Position numbers and translations under genes: made by a program. A stretch of DNA of 64,000 nt from Symsagittifera roscoffensis (Eukaryota > Xenacoelomorpha > Acoela > Convolutidae): positions 48,317,724 through 48,381,723 of the forward strand of contig NC_087068.1 of assembly GCF_963678635.1 (NCBI RefSeq), read 5' to 3'. Numbering within the stretch: position 1 is the first letter of the stretch; every line of letters begins with the position of its first letter. Positions 35,201-40,370 of this stretch are shown one piece after another. A model generated the notes under the pieces. It had not been told where the DNA came from, searched no databases, and saw only the letters and a program-made list of their open reading frames with translations.

Positions 35201-37105
35201 ACTTGTTCCGATCGCTTGAAGACTTTACCTAACACTCACAAATTGTGTTATATTTTATCATAAAGTGCCGCTCATAAATTGTTCCTGAAGTTCCAATAGT
35301 TTTAAGGCTATATATTTTGAAATTCGAAAGTTGAAGTTTTTTTCTCAAAAAAAAAGTGTTTTTTTTGTGTTTCTTTGCGTTCATTGACTCTTTTCTAACC
35401 GTATGCGGGCTATATATTTTTTATGTCAATAGCACAGTTATTTAGGGGCAGTCGACTTGGATACATGAGGCCTATGGTTCAATTCCCGTAGAGGGGTTTC
35501 TTTTTAAAACGTTAATGTTTTTAATTTCTTACTTTTTTCTTCATTTTTGCCTCTTTATCCTTGCGATTAGCATGTTGTTGCAAACCGGGTACTAGACTTT
35601 TTTTTCGCAAAGAACTTTGTTCAAAAGATTTCGTACGTTAAAATATGTTTTACATATTTACACTAAATATGTAAATATGTTTTACATATTTACACTGAGC
35701 GTAGTGTATAATAATGGCTCTTCTTTTTTTTTTCAACCTAACTCGCAAATTTGCTATAATTCGCAAATTTGCTTTCATCAAGATCTGTAGCATTAGAAAT
35801 TTCAAGGTATCTGTTCTCTGCTTTATTTGTTGCTAGTGTTTAACGGTTGATAAGCGTTAGAGATGAGAAGGGTGTGCTTGAGTCTCTCAATTTCGAGGTC
35901 GCAGGTTAAAATCCGACTCATTGCAAAAATTTTATAATTCGAGATTGATTTCTTTTTGAGACGACCAATTCTTTTTGTTAGAATCCTGTTCTTTCTTTAA
36001 ATTTTTTGTAATTCAGCTTTTTGAATTTTTTTGCTCTTCGATTAACATGAACGGAATTATTACGCATAATATTTTATTGCTCGTGAATATCAAGCATTCT
36101 TAATGCGGAGTTTTTCTTGTAAACAATTTATACAACAAAATTACTGACCTCTTTTTAGTTTTGCTCTTTCGTCAACCAGGAGACTTGTTTTGAGCATGTC
36201 TTAATTTCACACTAGGCGACTTGTTTTGAGCATGTCTTAGTTTTGAGCATGTCTTTGTTTTTAAATTAACCAACTCCGGTTCCGTATAATTTCCGTTTTT
36301 TCTCGTGTTTTTTTGTTTAATCGGATAGAAGATTTTTTTTTCGATTTATACTTAATCGGCTTAGTGGCATCATATTGCGTCGTTGCATGAGCGAAAGAAG
36401 TTCTCCATGCATCTTGTGAGGAGATACATGCTTTTGGTTCTTGTTCAACAAAAAAAATTGCTAACTATGCTTTGGTTCATGTTCAACAAAGTTTTTTTTT
36501 CGAAATTTAAGAACCCTTTTTTCGGTCGGAATAATGAAGTTGCACAAGATCAGAATTCTATTTTATGTTTATTGTCCACACATGTACAGTGCTCATTTGA
36601 ATTATCCGGTCAAAACCAATAAAGCCCAAAACTTTTCACCAGATTTGTTTTTGGACCCGAAACGCCGCTCGAGTAATCGGTCATTTCTTGGTCGCTCCTA
36701 AACTAAATTATGTCAATGTGAGCGTCTTGCTCATCTTAACACAATTTAAGCAGGATACAATATCAAAATAATTTATCATATAGTAGAAACATTTTTTTGG
36801 CTGTCATTCATTAAAATGCATATTCACACATTTTCCCACACTTTTTACCCTTCTTGAGCTGTTGGACTGAGTAAGACGCTCATTTTGATGCAATTCATTC
36901 TCATGCAGTTAGCTGTTAACGGCGAGTCGCGTTTGGTTCCTTCAATACAACCTGTGTATATTTTTGTTTTTTAATTGGTTTTAGACGTCCGGGTTCGATT
37001 GAAGATGGAAGGGGACAGTATGGTGCTGTAGATGGAGAACACGAAGGACTGAGACACAGAGCAGCAACACAGAATACATCGGATGATGCGGATGTTGAGA
37101 TATAG
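931..37105 (+). CDS. TMX3: TMX3-like transmembrane thioredoxin / protein disulfide isomerase (8 coding exons, whole gene span)
   Basis: The coding exons are 931-1113, 8665-8803, 9832-10067, 15008-15278, 21210-21445, 33109-33242, 34764-34913 and 36985-37105. They total 1470 bases (489 residues plus stop), with GT-AG introns and matching phases 0,1,0,1,0,2,2. TMX3 is an ER-membrane thiol oxidoreductase of the protein disulfide isomerase family. Seen in the sequence: an N-terminal signal peptide (about residues 1-26), a thioredoxin active site WCGYC (Cys56, Cys59), the downstream cis-proline loop GFPT (Pro101), two further thioredoxin-fold-like segments without CxxC, one transmembrane helix (about 405-429), then an acidic cytosolic tail. 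Human TMX3 has the same order and is about 454 residues. Odd points: the active site is CGYC rather than CGHC, and the C-terminus (DVEI) lacks a di-lysine ER-retrieval signal. Introns 1 to 7 are 7551, 1028, 4940, 5931, 11663, 1521 and 2071 bases. Confidence 0.92.
1213..1300 (+). repeat. Outlying copy of the foldback element's subrepeat
   Basis: CTAGTGGACAAAATTAAGCG and the next 60 bases (through ATGTACATTTTT) are nearly identical to 1529-1600 and, inverted, to about 2045-2117. The ACTAGTsGACAAAATTAAGC opening resembles the terminal repeats of Tc1/mariner elements (CAGTGGACAAAATT-type). It suggests an older insertion into which, or next to which, the perfect foldback later formed. Confidence 0.6.
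1311..2330. repeat. Foldback element: 440-bp inverted repeat with 140-bp spacer
   Basis: The left arm (1311-1750) and right arm (1891-2330) are reverse complements over 440 bases with very few differences; the spacer is 1751-1890. The arms give the same 60-residue translation on opposite strands, but nothing recognisable as a transposase. Such length and near-identity imply recent origin or ongoing homogenisation. A hairpin of this size in TMX3 intron 1 would form long double-stranded RNA in the pre-mRNA. The likely class is a foldback or MITE-like DNA transposon. Confidence 0.85.
2340..3510. other. TMX3 intron 1 segment without genes
   Basis: AT-rich intronic DNA. It contains a degenerate member of a dispersed family also seen near 13430-13700, 16690-16990, 20580-21110, 29560-29900 and 35280-35420. 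Shared phrases include a block near 'caattacgaa' and 'gcattcattgactcttttcaac'. No coding signal was found. Confidence 0.4.
3514..4058. repeat. Dispersed 0.5-kb element, copy 1 (inverted-end family)
   Basis: Opens with CTGTTGAAAATGGGGAGGAA and GGGTGTGTTTCAGTTTTTTG, continues with AATAATGATCGGACTGGGTTA, and closes with GGCTGGAACATTC...GCTACTTGCACAG...ATCCTTG. The same blocks in the same order occur at 28365-28985 and 52615-53075. In the better copies the two ends are partly inverted (TTCCGACCATTG versus AATGGTCGGAAC), which points to a non-autonomous DNA element. Confidence 0.7.
4508..4540 (+). repeat. Degenerate hairpin tail of the recurrent family
   Basis: CTTGTGTTTGCAAATTGCAG followed by TTTAGCTGTGTTT aligns with the better hairpin tails at 5541 and 6047, with decay of the CTTCGCC core. 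Confidence 0.45.
4775..5575 (+). repeat. tRNA-like, hairpin-tailed dispersed repeat, copy A
   Basis: It opens with two partial heads (near 4785 and 4935) of the type ACACTTGCGAAGCAGTGT...CTTTTTTTCCAACCTAAGTC. A body follows, shared with 5580-6080 and 23050-23440, including a tRNA-like core at about 5382-5460. It ends in the tail AAGTGTTTGCGAAACGCAGC plus TTCGCCTCTGTG at 5541-5572. The order head, body, tRNA-like core, tail is reproduced in other copies, so this is one repeat family. Confidence 0.65.
5580..6080 (+). repeat. tRNA-like, hairpin-tailed dispersed repeat, copy B (adjacent direct copy)
   Basis: Runs in parallel with 5080-5575, so the two copies form a direct tandem of about 500-bp units. 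It has the best preserved tRNA-like core of the family: an A-box-like TGGCTGAGTTGG at 5894-5905 and a B-box-like GATTCGAATCC at 5948-5958, spaced as in a tRNA with a long variable arm. The tail hairpin lies at 6047-6080. The pairings of the would-be T stem are broken, so I do not call a functional tRNA. Confidence 0.65.
6320..7950 (+). repeat. Degenerate tandem array, about 160-200 bp units
   Basis: At least seven units recur near 6325, 6485, 6655, 6945, 7105, 7300 and 7835. Each has the order 'gaagttctcaacc...tgtagttgggtgctgt', 'gagggtactctcagg', 'ttgcgaatcttgcctccaaat' and 'gactgctcaaat...gagatatgacg'. Related units appear at 18610-19240. Divergence is high, implying an old array. No reading frame is conserved across units. 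Confidence 0.7.
8665..8803 (+). CDS. TMX3: TMX3 exon 2: rest of the thioredoxin a domain
   Basis: The acceptor CTCGTTACAG is followed by codons for LEPTWSELEKRV, which continue directly from CGYCKK as in other PDIs (CKKLEP). The exon carries the VARVDAT strand and the cis-proline loop VKGFPTLIFFK (Pro101). The donor is AAAG|GTCAGT, phase 1. Base composition is clearly more GC-rich than the flanking introns. Confidence 0.92.
9000..9780. other. TMX3 intron 2, nothing further recognised
   Basis: AT-rich sequence between exons 2 and 3 with no coding signal and no repeat that I could match elsewhere in the window. Confidence 0.35.
9832..10067 (+). CDS. TMX3: TMX3 exon 3
   Basis: The acceptor TATGTTTTAG restores a glycine codon with the last base of exon 2, giving FFKGDRKFTYSGSRTLDNLEEF. 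KGD...Y.G.RT is the usual end of the PDI a domain. The exon then enters the first non-catalytic thioredoxin-fold-like part (PFFLYYGE). The donor is TTCAAG|GTACTG, phase 0. Confidence 0.9.
10250..10790 (+). repeat. Hairpin-tailed dispersed repeat, copy C
   Basis: The head ACACAAGCAAAGCTTGTGTG followed by CTTTTTTCCAACCTAAGTCG matches the heads at 4785, 4935, 22835 and 35690. A tRNA-like stretch lies near 10445-10510 (ending GTTCGAACCTGGG). The tail TGTGTATGCGAAGTGCAACT at 10754 is decayed. Confidence 0.55.
10900..11345 (+). repeat. Isolated minisatellite-like unit and hairpin-tail repeat
   Basis: 10925-11010 contains one unit of the 'aatcgcttcaatagctt...gaagcaatccaagctat' motif found as a long array at 13715-14945. 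The block ends with GCTTGCAATGCTATTTTTG and the hairpin tail GATGCGAAGCTCCGCTTAGC, then CTCTGTGTTG (11317-11346). The phrase GCTTGCAATGCTAT also precedes the tails at 22171 and 51769. Confidence 0.5.
11660..11830. repeat. Nested palindrome cluster with a near-perfect 33-bp hairpin
   Basis: 11698-11730 is a perfect palindrome around one central base: AAACGTGCGTTTCAGG, A, CCTGAAACGCACGTTT. It lies inside a larger imperfect palindrome (ATATGGTGG...GGCCTGTG versus CCCAGGCCTTCCTCCACCATAT). A further inverted partial copy follows (AATATGGTGGCGGAAGACCT...GCATAAACGT, up to 11817). The structure could form a cruciform or a stable RNA hairpin. It is probably a foldback element remnant. Confidence 0.75.
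11940..12560 (+). repeat. T-rich dispersed repeat (family with 31510-31960)
   Basis: The blocks CCGTAAATAGCTTTGTTCAC, AGAATGGTCAAAATTAGAAATGG, CACACTTGGCC and GTCGGCCTGCTTAGTTGACACATCGT occur in the same order at 31535-31790. The phrase 'gtcggcttagttg(a/c)cacat' also appears near 49450. It probably belongs to the same SINE-like superfamily whose 3' ends are the hairpin tails. Confidence 0.55.
12690..13125. repeat. Cluster of ATTGCAATA/TATTGCAAT motifs
   Basis: About ten copies of the palindromic core ATTGCAAT or near-variants (CTATTGCAATAG at 13013-13024 is fully palindromic) lie in two patches, 12690-12830 and 13010-13125, around a unique 180-bp segment. The two patches are roughly mirror images, as if terminal repeats of an element. 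No transposase is present. Confidence 0.5.
13715..14945 (+). repeat. Diverged minisatellite, units averaging about 90 bp
   Basis: Roughly 14 units carry variants of 'aaagtttcatcgcttcaatagcttgc' and 'cgaagcaatccaagctatgaaa'. The 'gcttcaatagctt' phrase recurs near 13732, 13820, 13910, 13995, 14110, 14215, 14295, 14380, 14450, 14550, 14615, 14700, 14780 and 14925. Spacing is irregular (about 65-145). The array ends just before exon 4 of TMX3. Confidence 0.7.
15008..15278 (+). CDS. TMX3: TMX3 exon 4
   Basis: The acceptor TTGTTTCAG is followed by SIQRTDFLPNDMK. The exon continues through FVKNSLAVVKGKTFYRFE and MTQWVKRERVPNFSAVTP, which resembles the TMX3 region with WxNRERF. A roughly 20-residue loop rich in Gly, Thr, Ser and Glu (TPSGGGPCTLATTSTTEKEE) is probably lineage specific. 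The donor is GGAACAG|GTAGTG, phase 1. Confidence 0.88.
15400..17080. other. TMX3 intron 4, gene-free segment
   Basis: AT-rich sequence. The portion 16690-16990 belongs to the dispersed family listed for 2340-3510. No coding signal was recognised. Confidence 0.35.
17085..17332 (+). repeat. (TATC)n microsatellite
   Basis: A long CTAT/TATC tetranucleotide run (about 17100-17330) with few interruptions. It produces long Ser-Ile-Tyr-Leu open frames that are artefacts. Confidence 0.97.
18115..18620 (+). repeat. Dispersed repeat, copy 1 (followed by ATCC-rich satellite)
   Basis: Blocks such as 'tagctccattagatttatgggttttctgtcgaatcccc', 'gagccacacc/agttttgtcctcctaccct', 'acgttttagctatatc' and 'tggattcatccatttatacatta' recur in order at 42985-43390. 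In both places a CATCCATCCAGCCATC-rich satellite follows. Copy 1 has a 17-bp internal tandem duplication (GGATGAAATCTTTTGGATGA..., 18298-18330). Confidence 0.75.
18620..19310 (+). repeat. Array units related to 6320-7950
   Basis: Repeats of 'gtagggtgctttcaggg...cagggcttgcaacgttgg...ccaagtatgaatactatcgggt'. The copies from 18665 and 19045 are close matches followed by 'tattaacaagaaa(t/c)tcgct'. A 33-bp near-perfect tandem duplication (CAGGGCTTGACACATTGGCT...) lies at 18996-19054. Confidence 0.65.
19320..20205 (+). repeat. Degenerate ATCC/AGCC-rich satellite
   Basis: Almost 900 bases built of CATCCATC, CAGCCATC, CATCTAGC and similar 4-bp-based words. The long open frames in it (Ser, His, Pro and Ile rich) are artefacts of the low-complexity sequence. 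A second tract of the same type is at 43390-43775. Confidence 0.9.
21210..21445 (+). CDS. TMX3: TMX3 exon 5: third thioredoxin-fold-like segment
   Basis: The acceptor TCTTAAATAG restores a glycine codon, then NMLALAIVPEDL, a core strand of a thioredoxin fold. DDYRASYGHMFTFGFI and IVLPSFFVLDP match the TMX3 pattern (DYR...F.FG; VPTVVVLN). The proline in VLPSFF sits where thioredoxin folds have cis-proline, with no CxxC present. The donor is ATAGAG|GTCAAT, phase 0. The following 11.7-kb intron contains the nested helicase gene. Confidence 0.9.
22835..23945 (+). repeat. Hairpin-tailed, tRNA-like dispersed repeats, copy D
   Basis: The head CACTTGCGAAGCAAGGTGTT...CTTTTTTCCAACCTAAG (about 22828-22875) starts the copy. 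The body 23045-23440 parallels 5080-5575 and 5580-6080 and includes a truncated tRNA-like core, TGGTTGAATGGTTAGTGCGT at about 23324-23343. A decayed hairpin tail, CAAGTGTTGCGAATCTCCTC plus TTCGTCTCTCTGT, lies at 23911-23943. A similar tail occurs separately at 22171-22203. Confidence 0.6.
24213..28055 (+). CDS. Tandem NERD-like nuclease / UvrD-like superfamily 1 helicase protein (1280 residues, intronless)
   Basis: One uninterrupted frame. I choose ATG 24213; the frame is open slightly upstream but has no earlier ATG nearby. Module 1 (residues about 6-285) and module 2 (about 391-845) are diverged copies of one another: GK.LF..., a Trp-Asp/Arg-Pro-Lys segment, a NERD-type core, VFR(Y/F)VAFPH (207 and 762) and a WW..NV motif. 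Module 2 keeps a PD-(D/E)xK-type signature, E508-I-D510 ... E523-V-K525; module 1 has D116 ... D129-V-H131. The linker repeats D(A/V)SIQ at 593, 626 and 701. The C-terminal helicase has Walker A GCAGSGKS (926-933), a Walker B-like VDDAH (D1022, D1023), HNYRS (1073-1077) and MSRARA (1234-1239). NERD with UvrD-type helicase is known mainly from prokaryotic nuclease/helicase proteins. A nucleic-acid processing or defence role is inference. The gene is nested in TMX3 intron 5 on the same strand. No promoter or AATAAA is evident. Confidence 0.88.
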   Translation: MDWTLASKQHLIQNGKQLFEKHCRDSKQCPLFFPDLGSANELDTLHAKTEANLCNLMVYEALKDLKQPLIVLHKLIYNHTQFHMWRPKYDPEECAKEKDTPNCSLEHRSTVIGCHDFLIFGPSFVVIIDVHEPTTQLDVERFINVNPTDKKSFQLVSDQLMKENSRSRLHFKISSQRTTLELIDLVAKTDESESTETSSEAASSLKVFRYVAFPHTDQNFQIAQFNDLKETGEKIGVIEETDFADFQSWWEENVVGSSPCQSETIRGSFDVVQHAFFAIWCAMDNNIHREEEAIRIPSGVIKAAVNKFPSRVTFKMFLPIVMGPLFGNKAVDRVRLNIGKSTAASDCLKSDKLELLSLWGDVTLETAQISNILEISRILRSIKINEKITSINCCFEQGKKLFKAFCFEDDEIAQMFPACPKHKYVDLHREADEKSKETSEIEGQKQQEYEAEVKMYRALEQLKWQTIIVLHSFKYSHYQKRMWDPKHPEHNAKNCSRCKKSLHADDGEIDFVVLGPSYIVLIEVKNAGMEASQEAISSFTAKATIQLDKLMQVISGIAEASDVKADDSQNKSESEAPPGNDKKLMPKFGGSGDVSIQAGTSSEKAGKTPSRTTEPLTEQQTRGFEDASIQVGKPNEKVESTQNRPEPNTAPEKKLMLTFLKVLTKAYIRNKTSDLKSADKESQTARGNNSNLMPNLRVTEDASIQAEPKTMTQRTPIPIVHSIKGLTEAKFDTRNSAMKADDSEGNLDSQTTPQKKAGTFKVFRFVAFPHSKLESKEKEVKEKEKEEKRTIESIFASDLDSFADWWQKNVIEKLKPCSGNDVEGDIERVKHSLLTLWATQSNVLDGSSVGLKSDVIATDKRLRESQITNLSSKKRPTYLNIVKTEYVSFAIINEVNIFNNILGIKYITKNQREAFERISANLVLTGCAGSGKSLILIARFLHQALTKNDLKMVLLVFNQLKLVEYKNIFEKAEISFLDVSETEFKPKLWQSKIVVIHCNTQTDNCQLFQFLRDLRNVVVYVDDAHACDLDFSSIPCACIAVDFNQCHIASDQIGRPLWNISMWKSFDLVTLTHNYRSTWNIVANLNSLSQKTRVKDVVQKNFAEYPPELSHDPSHGHWIYGPQTDIDVIHNAFPISEVKFVKEMLRVLTKRFPYFSPRYKGQMFTYKNFFIDPNEDAFYQQLVQQMNYLFCGLSLISVNAREQNIYSTEFGVCFITVVFSNMDTKMLRSLYNVMSRARAYCHIVVITDEKTDPDQLKEFLDIFKEAKVSHTWPLDEDISL
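28365..28985. repeat. Dispersed 0.5-kb element, copy 2 (inverted ends)
   Basis: Starts TTCCGACCATTGAAAATGGG, contains AATAATGATCGGACTGGGTTAA, and closes with AATGGTCGGAACATTC...GCTACTTGCATCAC...ATTCTTG. The outer ends are reverse complements (TTCCGACCATTG / CAATGGTCGGAA). It matches 3514-4058 and 52615-53075. It lies about 310 bases downstream of the helicase stop codon. Confidence 0.72.
29137..29207 (-). repeat. tRNA-like sequence (degenerate, probably SINE head)
   Basis: On the minus strand there is an A-box-like TGTCCGAGTGGGT, a central GACTCATGAAC and a B-box-like GGGTTCGAATC, with spacing as in a tRNA carrying an extra arm. The T-stem partners are mismatched. A SINE or tRNA pseudogene is likelier than a working tRNA. 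Confidence 0.45.
29260..31430. other. TMX3 intron 5, gene-free segment downstream of the helicase gene
   Basis: T-rich intron DNA. It contains a copy (29560-29900) of the dispersed family seen at 16690 and 20580. An ATG-initiated frame at 30097-30327 (76 codons) ends in the G-run and has no recognisable domain; I do not call it a gene. Confidence 0.35.
30282..30314 (+). other. G-quadruplex-capable G-run
   Basis: GGGGTGGGGTGGGGTGGG followed by TTGGGTTTGGGGAG: at least four G-tracts of three or more bases with one- to three-base loops, on the sense strand of the TMX3 transcript. It is an isolated island in an otherwise AT-rich intron. Confidence 0.8.
31431..31960 (+). repeat. Hairpin tail plus T-rich dispersed repeat
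   Basis: The hairpin tail GGCGAAGGTCAGCTTCGCCT at 31444-31463 immediately precedes a copy (31510-31960) of the repeat at 11940-12560. That copy includes a tRNA B-box-like GGATTCGAATC near 31675 and GTCGGCTTAGTTGCCACATCGT at 31766. The order fits one element's tail followed by the next element's head. Confidence 0.55.
31970..32440 (+). repeat. Short element flanked by about 130-bp direct repeats
   Basis: 'tctatatctatagttggagacttcttgttatgtaat...ctgcagat...aaatcacttyggtcg...ggtgctac' (31975-32090) recurs as 'tctatacctatagttgaagatttcatgttgtgtaatat...ctgcagaa...aaatcacttcggatcgg...gtgctag' (32320-32415). The segment between (about 32100-32300) is open in one frame for about 75 codons without an ATG start and without a recognised domain. 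The flanks may be terminal repeats of a small mobile element. Confidence 0.45.
33109..33242 (+). CDS. TMX3: TMX3 exon 6: linker before the membrane helix
   Basis: The acceptor GGTTATTTCAG is followed by GSELTQGSLMHFLDDVKSGK, matching the conserved FI.NILDG segment of TMX3. A basic amphipathic stretch (WRRFRRAMHELSKAM) follows. The donor TT|GTAAGT is a strong consensus, phase 2. The composition is much more GC-rich than its surroundings. Confidence 0.88.
33830..34135 (-). repeat. Dispersed repeat, inverted relative to 63690-64000
   Basis: The minus strand reads 'gagtaatttcagataaggtacaccgtctgctcgacatgctatcttattttcggccggatagactcgtgcaatttcttagtctaatacc...'. This matches 63685-63800 closely and continues in order through a GAAACTACAAGTAGTTTC-type hairpin to 'gattggtt'. 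The partner runs off the right edge of the window. The family is unidentified. Confidence 0.75.
34764..34913 (+). CDS. TMX3: TMX3 exon 7: transmembrane helix and acidic stretch
   Basis: The acceptor ATGTGTTTCAG completes a Phe codon (residue 400). About 25 hydrophobic residues follow (from VSVILAML to CLCYLLC, about 405-429), then TMDTTESDAQSGDEDEDDED. The donor is GATCG|GTAAAT, phase 2. If intron 7 were retained, the frame would read CGG TAA and stop at 34915-34917, giving a short-tailed form. Whether such an isoform exists cannot be told from DNA. Confidence 0.9.
35440..36000 (+). repeat. tRNA-like dispersed repeats in TMX3 intron 7
   Basis: A tRNA-like stretch at about 35447-35500 ends GGTTCAATTCCCGTAG. 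A head of the hairpin family follows at about 35692-35760 (CACTGAGCGTAGTGTATAAT...TTTTTTTTCAACCTAACTCGC). A second tRNA-like stretch lies at about 35850-35925 (ends GGTCGCAGGTTAAAATCCGA). All are degenerate. Confidence 0.5.
36985..37105 (+). CDS. TMX3: TMX3 exon 8: cytosolic tail and stop
   Basis: The acceptor TTGGTTTTAG completes an Arg codon and continues RPGSIEDGRGQYGAVDGEHE to the stop TAG at 37103-37105, ending DDADVEI. The tail is hydrophilic and acidic. No KKXX or KXKXX motif is present, unlike the Lys-rich end I recall for vertebrate TMX3. No AATAAA is obvious in the next several hundred bases, so the 3' end is not located. Confidence 0.82.
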
Positions 37106-38018
37106 ATAAATACTACTTGAAATGTTTGAATAATGGGTTCCCAACATTAAGTTCCAAGCACAAAATCTCTTTCGAATGACGGAAGTTGCGCAATTTATGC
37201 ACGGAAACGAATTTTGACTTGTAATTCAGTTCCAAAAATACAAGCCAAAAACGCACTGTTGGTGTCAGATAATGCATATATCTCGATTGCTCTGCTATTT
37301 TGAGCTCTCATGTTTGCAGCTATTTTAAAAAGGGCTTTTGAGTAATTTCACGAGTTGGAACTTAAATTTGACAGGAATTGGTTACAGCATAGTCATAGTT
37401 GATCCGCTGAGTTCCTGATTTGTGCAGTTTTTGAAATGAGTGATACAGATATTAGAAATTACTGAGCGCATCGACCACTCTCAATTCGAATTTTCTAGAA
37501 AAAATGCTTTGATTTTTTTCTTTCATTTTTATAGGTATGGAGTACCTGGGTGAAGCTAATGGCAATATGATCAGACCAAGCTCGCTCGAACATAAAATTT
37601 TTCCAGACCGCCATTTTTTCCACACGAGTTGGTGTTATGGTCGCCGAATATTAAATGAATTTCAGTCTGATTGTCGAGCTATGGTCGAATTTGGATCTAG
37701 TATTTTGTGTAGATGCTCAACATTTTTTTTCGTCAACTGTTAGCTGCAAAAATTGTCACTAGATTCTCTCAAGAGGCAGTAGCCAGCAGAAGGTAAACGG
37801 TTACTCTCCGAAGACCAAAAATTTCCCCTTCTGAGATAGCTACCAGTGAGGCAGCGAGAGAAAAATGATACAGCAACGTATACACATTAAACTAGTTATT
37901 ACAAATATCATTAAACAAAATATCAAAGTATTAAGCGATCGCAAATTGAATGTTTTTCAAGGCATTTAACTAATAGAAAGTGTTTTTCAAGGCATTTAAC
38001 TTTTTCGTGAGACAGTAT
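37106..38018. other. Region between TMX3 stop and LINE 3' end
   Basis: Probably includes the TMX3 3' UTR. No clear AATAAA was found. A 30-bp tandem duplication (TGTTTTTCAAGGCATTTAAC...) lies at 37951-38000, immediately before the LINE tail. No gene recognised. Confidence 0.4.
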
Positions 38019-38256
38019 AATAATAATAATAATACAGAATTTAGAGAGTCTCAAGGGTTTTCACCCATTTTTCAGTTCATCTTCAGTTCAGTTTTATTTT
38101 ACTGAGAGGATTGCAGTTGCCACATCTGCATATTACTCTCCAAGTACATTTATTTTCTTCGGTGTATTGTTTAGTGAAAAAGTTCCAGTAAATGTTCTGA
38201 ATAGTAGCTTCATTTAGAAATTTCTCGAAACTTTCATAAACACGAAGAACATAGTT

Positions 38257-40370
38257 CTAGAGTAGTTTCGTCCTTCGAAAGAAGTTTTCGTTGGTTTTAT
38301 TTAGTCGCGGTTTCGATAACTTGAATTCACCTCGATTGCTCTGTCGAGTAGTATCGCATATTGTCTCATTTTCAGTTGAACTTTCAACATCAAATTCACC
38401 TGTTTTAATAGATAAAAGCATTAAGAGATCATGCATTTCAACATACAGGCTTAACGGAAGAATATGCAATTTAATTAACCGATTTCAACAGCTTAAGTCA
38501 GAACCTATTATCCATTTTGTTGCATGATGTTGAACTTTTTCGAATTCAGTTAAATTTCCTGTATTTGGCAACCAGGTCTGAGAAGCATATACTGCAATTG
38601 GGACAAGGTATCCAGAGTATGCATTTAATTTGATTAGTTACAATTTGATGTTATATTTCGCTTTATTTGTTGGAATAAGGCGCCCATTGCTTTGTTCGAT
38701 CTGCGTTTGCAATTTTCATTCCAACTTAGGTTTTGCTGCACTATGAGCCCTATGTCACGTTGCGACTGTACGGGGGTGAGTTTGGGATTGCATAAGTGTG
38801 CTTCAAGGTTTCCTTTGATGTTAAGAATATGCGACTTTTTTGTGTTTGGTAGCATCATATTTGTATTAAGCCAGGCTTGGATGTTATCGGTCGCCTTGTT
38901 CATCGCTACTTGATTTGTTACGATTACTTTGAAATCATCAGCATACCCGAAACTGTCCATATCGGACATACACTCTGGAAGATCATTAATAAATAGCAGA
39001 AAGAGGAGGGGACCCAGAATTGATCCTTGGGAACACCGCTGGTTACATTTCTAAAGGTTGATTTTGCGCCGCTTATTTGCACGTATTGCTTGCGTTGGCT
39101 TATGTTTAGAAGTCCTAAGATGTTTCCACCAATTCCATGAGACCTTAATTTGCTAACTAGCACACTTTGCGGTACTGTCAAACGCTTTAGCAAAGTCGAG
39201 ATAAAGAACACTTAACTCATTGACAGATTCTAGATCATTGCATTTGTATATTTTGTCGAGAAAGTATATTAGTTGCAGTGTCGCCGATCGTCTTTTTCTG
39301 AAGCCGCATTGACTAGTGTGGAATTTTGAATGAAAGAAACAATAAATTTTATCAAAAAGGAAATTTCCAAGACTTTTGAGCAACAACATAGGAGGCTGAT
39401 GGGACGGTAGCAGGTTACATCAGCTTTGTTGCCCTCTTTGAATATTGGTAATATTTGGCATTTTTTCCAGTAGCTGGGGTAACATTGCTTGTTTAGACAT
39501 GTTTGAGAGATCAGTTTTAGCGATTTACACAGGGTTTTTTGACACTTTTTTTAAGAGTGTGTTTCCAATTTTATCGGGTTCGGTTGATTTGTCACGATTA
39601 AGTTCAAACAATATGTCGCTTATTTGTTCTTCAGTGTAGTTAGCTGTGTTTAGTTAGCTGTGTTATTTGGTTCATATCCAGGCTGCATATTAGATTTACT
39701 GAAGACCGACGCGAAGCATTGATTGAAAACTTCAGCCTTTTCAACATTTATTGATGCTACTGTCTTATCAACATTTAGCTGTGTTTAGTTAGCTGTGTTA
39801 TTTGGTTCATATCCAGGCTGCATATTAGATTTACTGAAGACCGACGCGAAGCATTGATTGAAAACTTCAGCCTTTTCAACATTTATTGATGCTACTGTCT
39901 TATCAAAATTTACTGTTGGGGGAATTGAGGGTGTTTTTCGTATACATTTCAAGTATTTCTGTATTTTACTACACGTTCTTCCTTCAAATACTGATTTTTC
40001 ATATTCAGCGAAGTCTTTCTCGGATTCAAGTTTGATTTCAAGGCGTTCAAGTTTAATCAATTTGCTAAGAGTTACACTTTTTCGTGTTTTCAGCTTATTC
40101 ATAAGATTTGATGTATCATTGGATATCCAAGGGGGTAGCTGGGATCTATGTTTGGTAATTCTTGGTATATGTTTATCTATTTTCTTCCACAACCATTTGT
40201 ACCATTGCTTTAACATTTCTTCTACAATACTATAGCAATACGGTTGAAAGGGTTCCTGGAGGATACTTTTATTAAGTTCGCCCCAGTCAGCCTTGTTGAA
40301 AGCGTTTTTTATATCAGTTACTGCAAATTGCGTTTCCTCCTTTTCGAGGTCGATAGTTGTAAAATTGGTG
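38257..40370 (-). pseudogene. LINE reverse transcriptase region, frameshifted
   Basis: Fragments of one reading frame. 40216 to 39785 is the RT N-terminal thumb/linker (LPPWISNDT...). 39389-39153 has QCGFRKRRSATLQLI and catalytic motif A, YLDFAKAFDS. 39211-38970 has the SGVPxGSxLGP-type motif split by a shift. 38969-38634 has the catalytic YADD box (GYADDFKVI). 38469-38257 is the conserved C-terminal SNRGEFKLSKPRLNKTNENF block. At least three frame changes (about 39660/39790, 39185 and 39020) separate them. The RT would be inactive. Confidence 0.85.
39641..39910 (-). repeat. 135-bp tandem duplication inside the LINE
   Basis: 39641-39775 and 39776-39910 are identical apart from one or two bases. 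Each copy also starts with a 14-bp duplicated word (TAGTTAGCTGTGTT twice). The 135-bp unit keeps frame (45 codons), but the 14-bp word shifts it and creates a stop on the minus strand. Confidence 0.93.
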
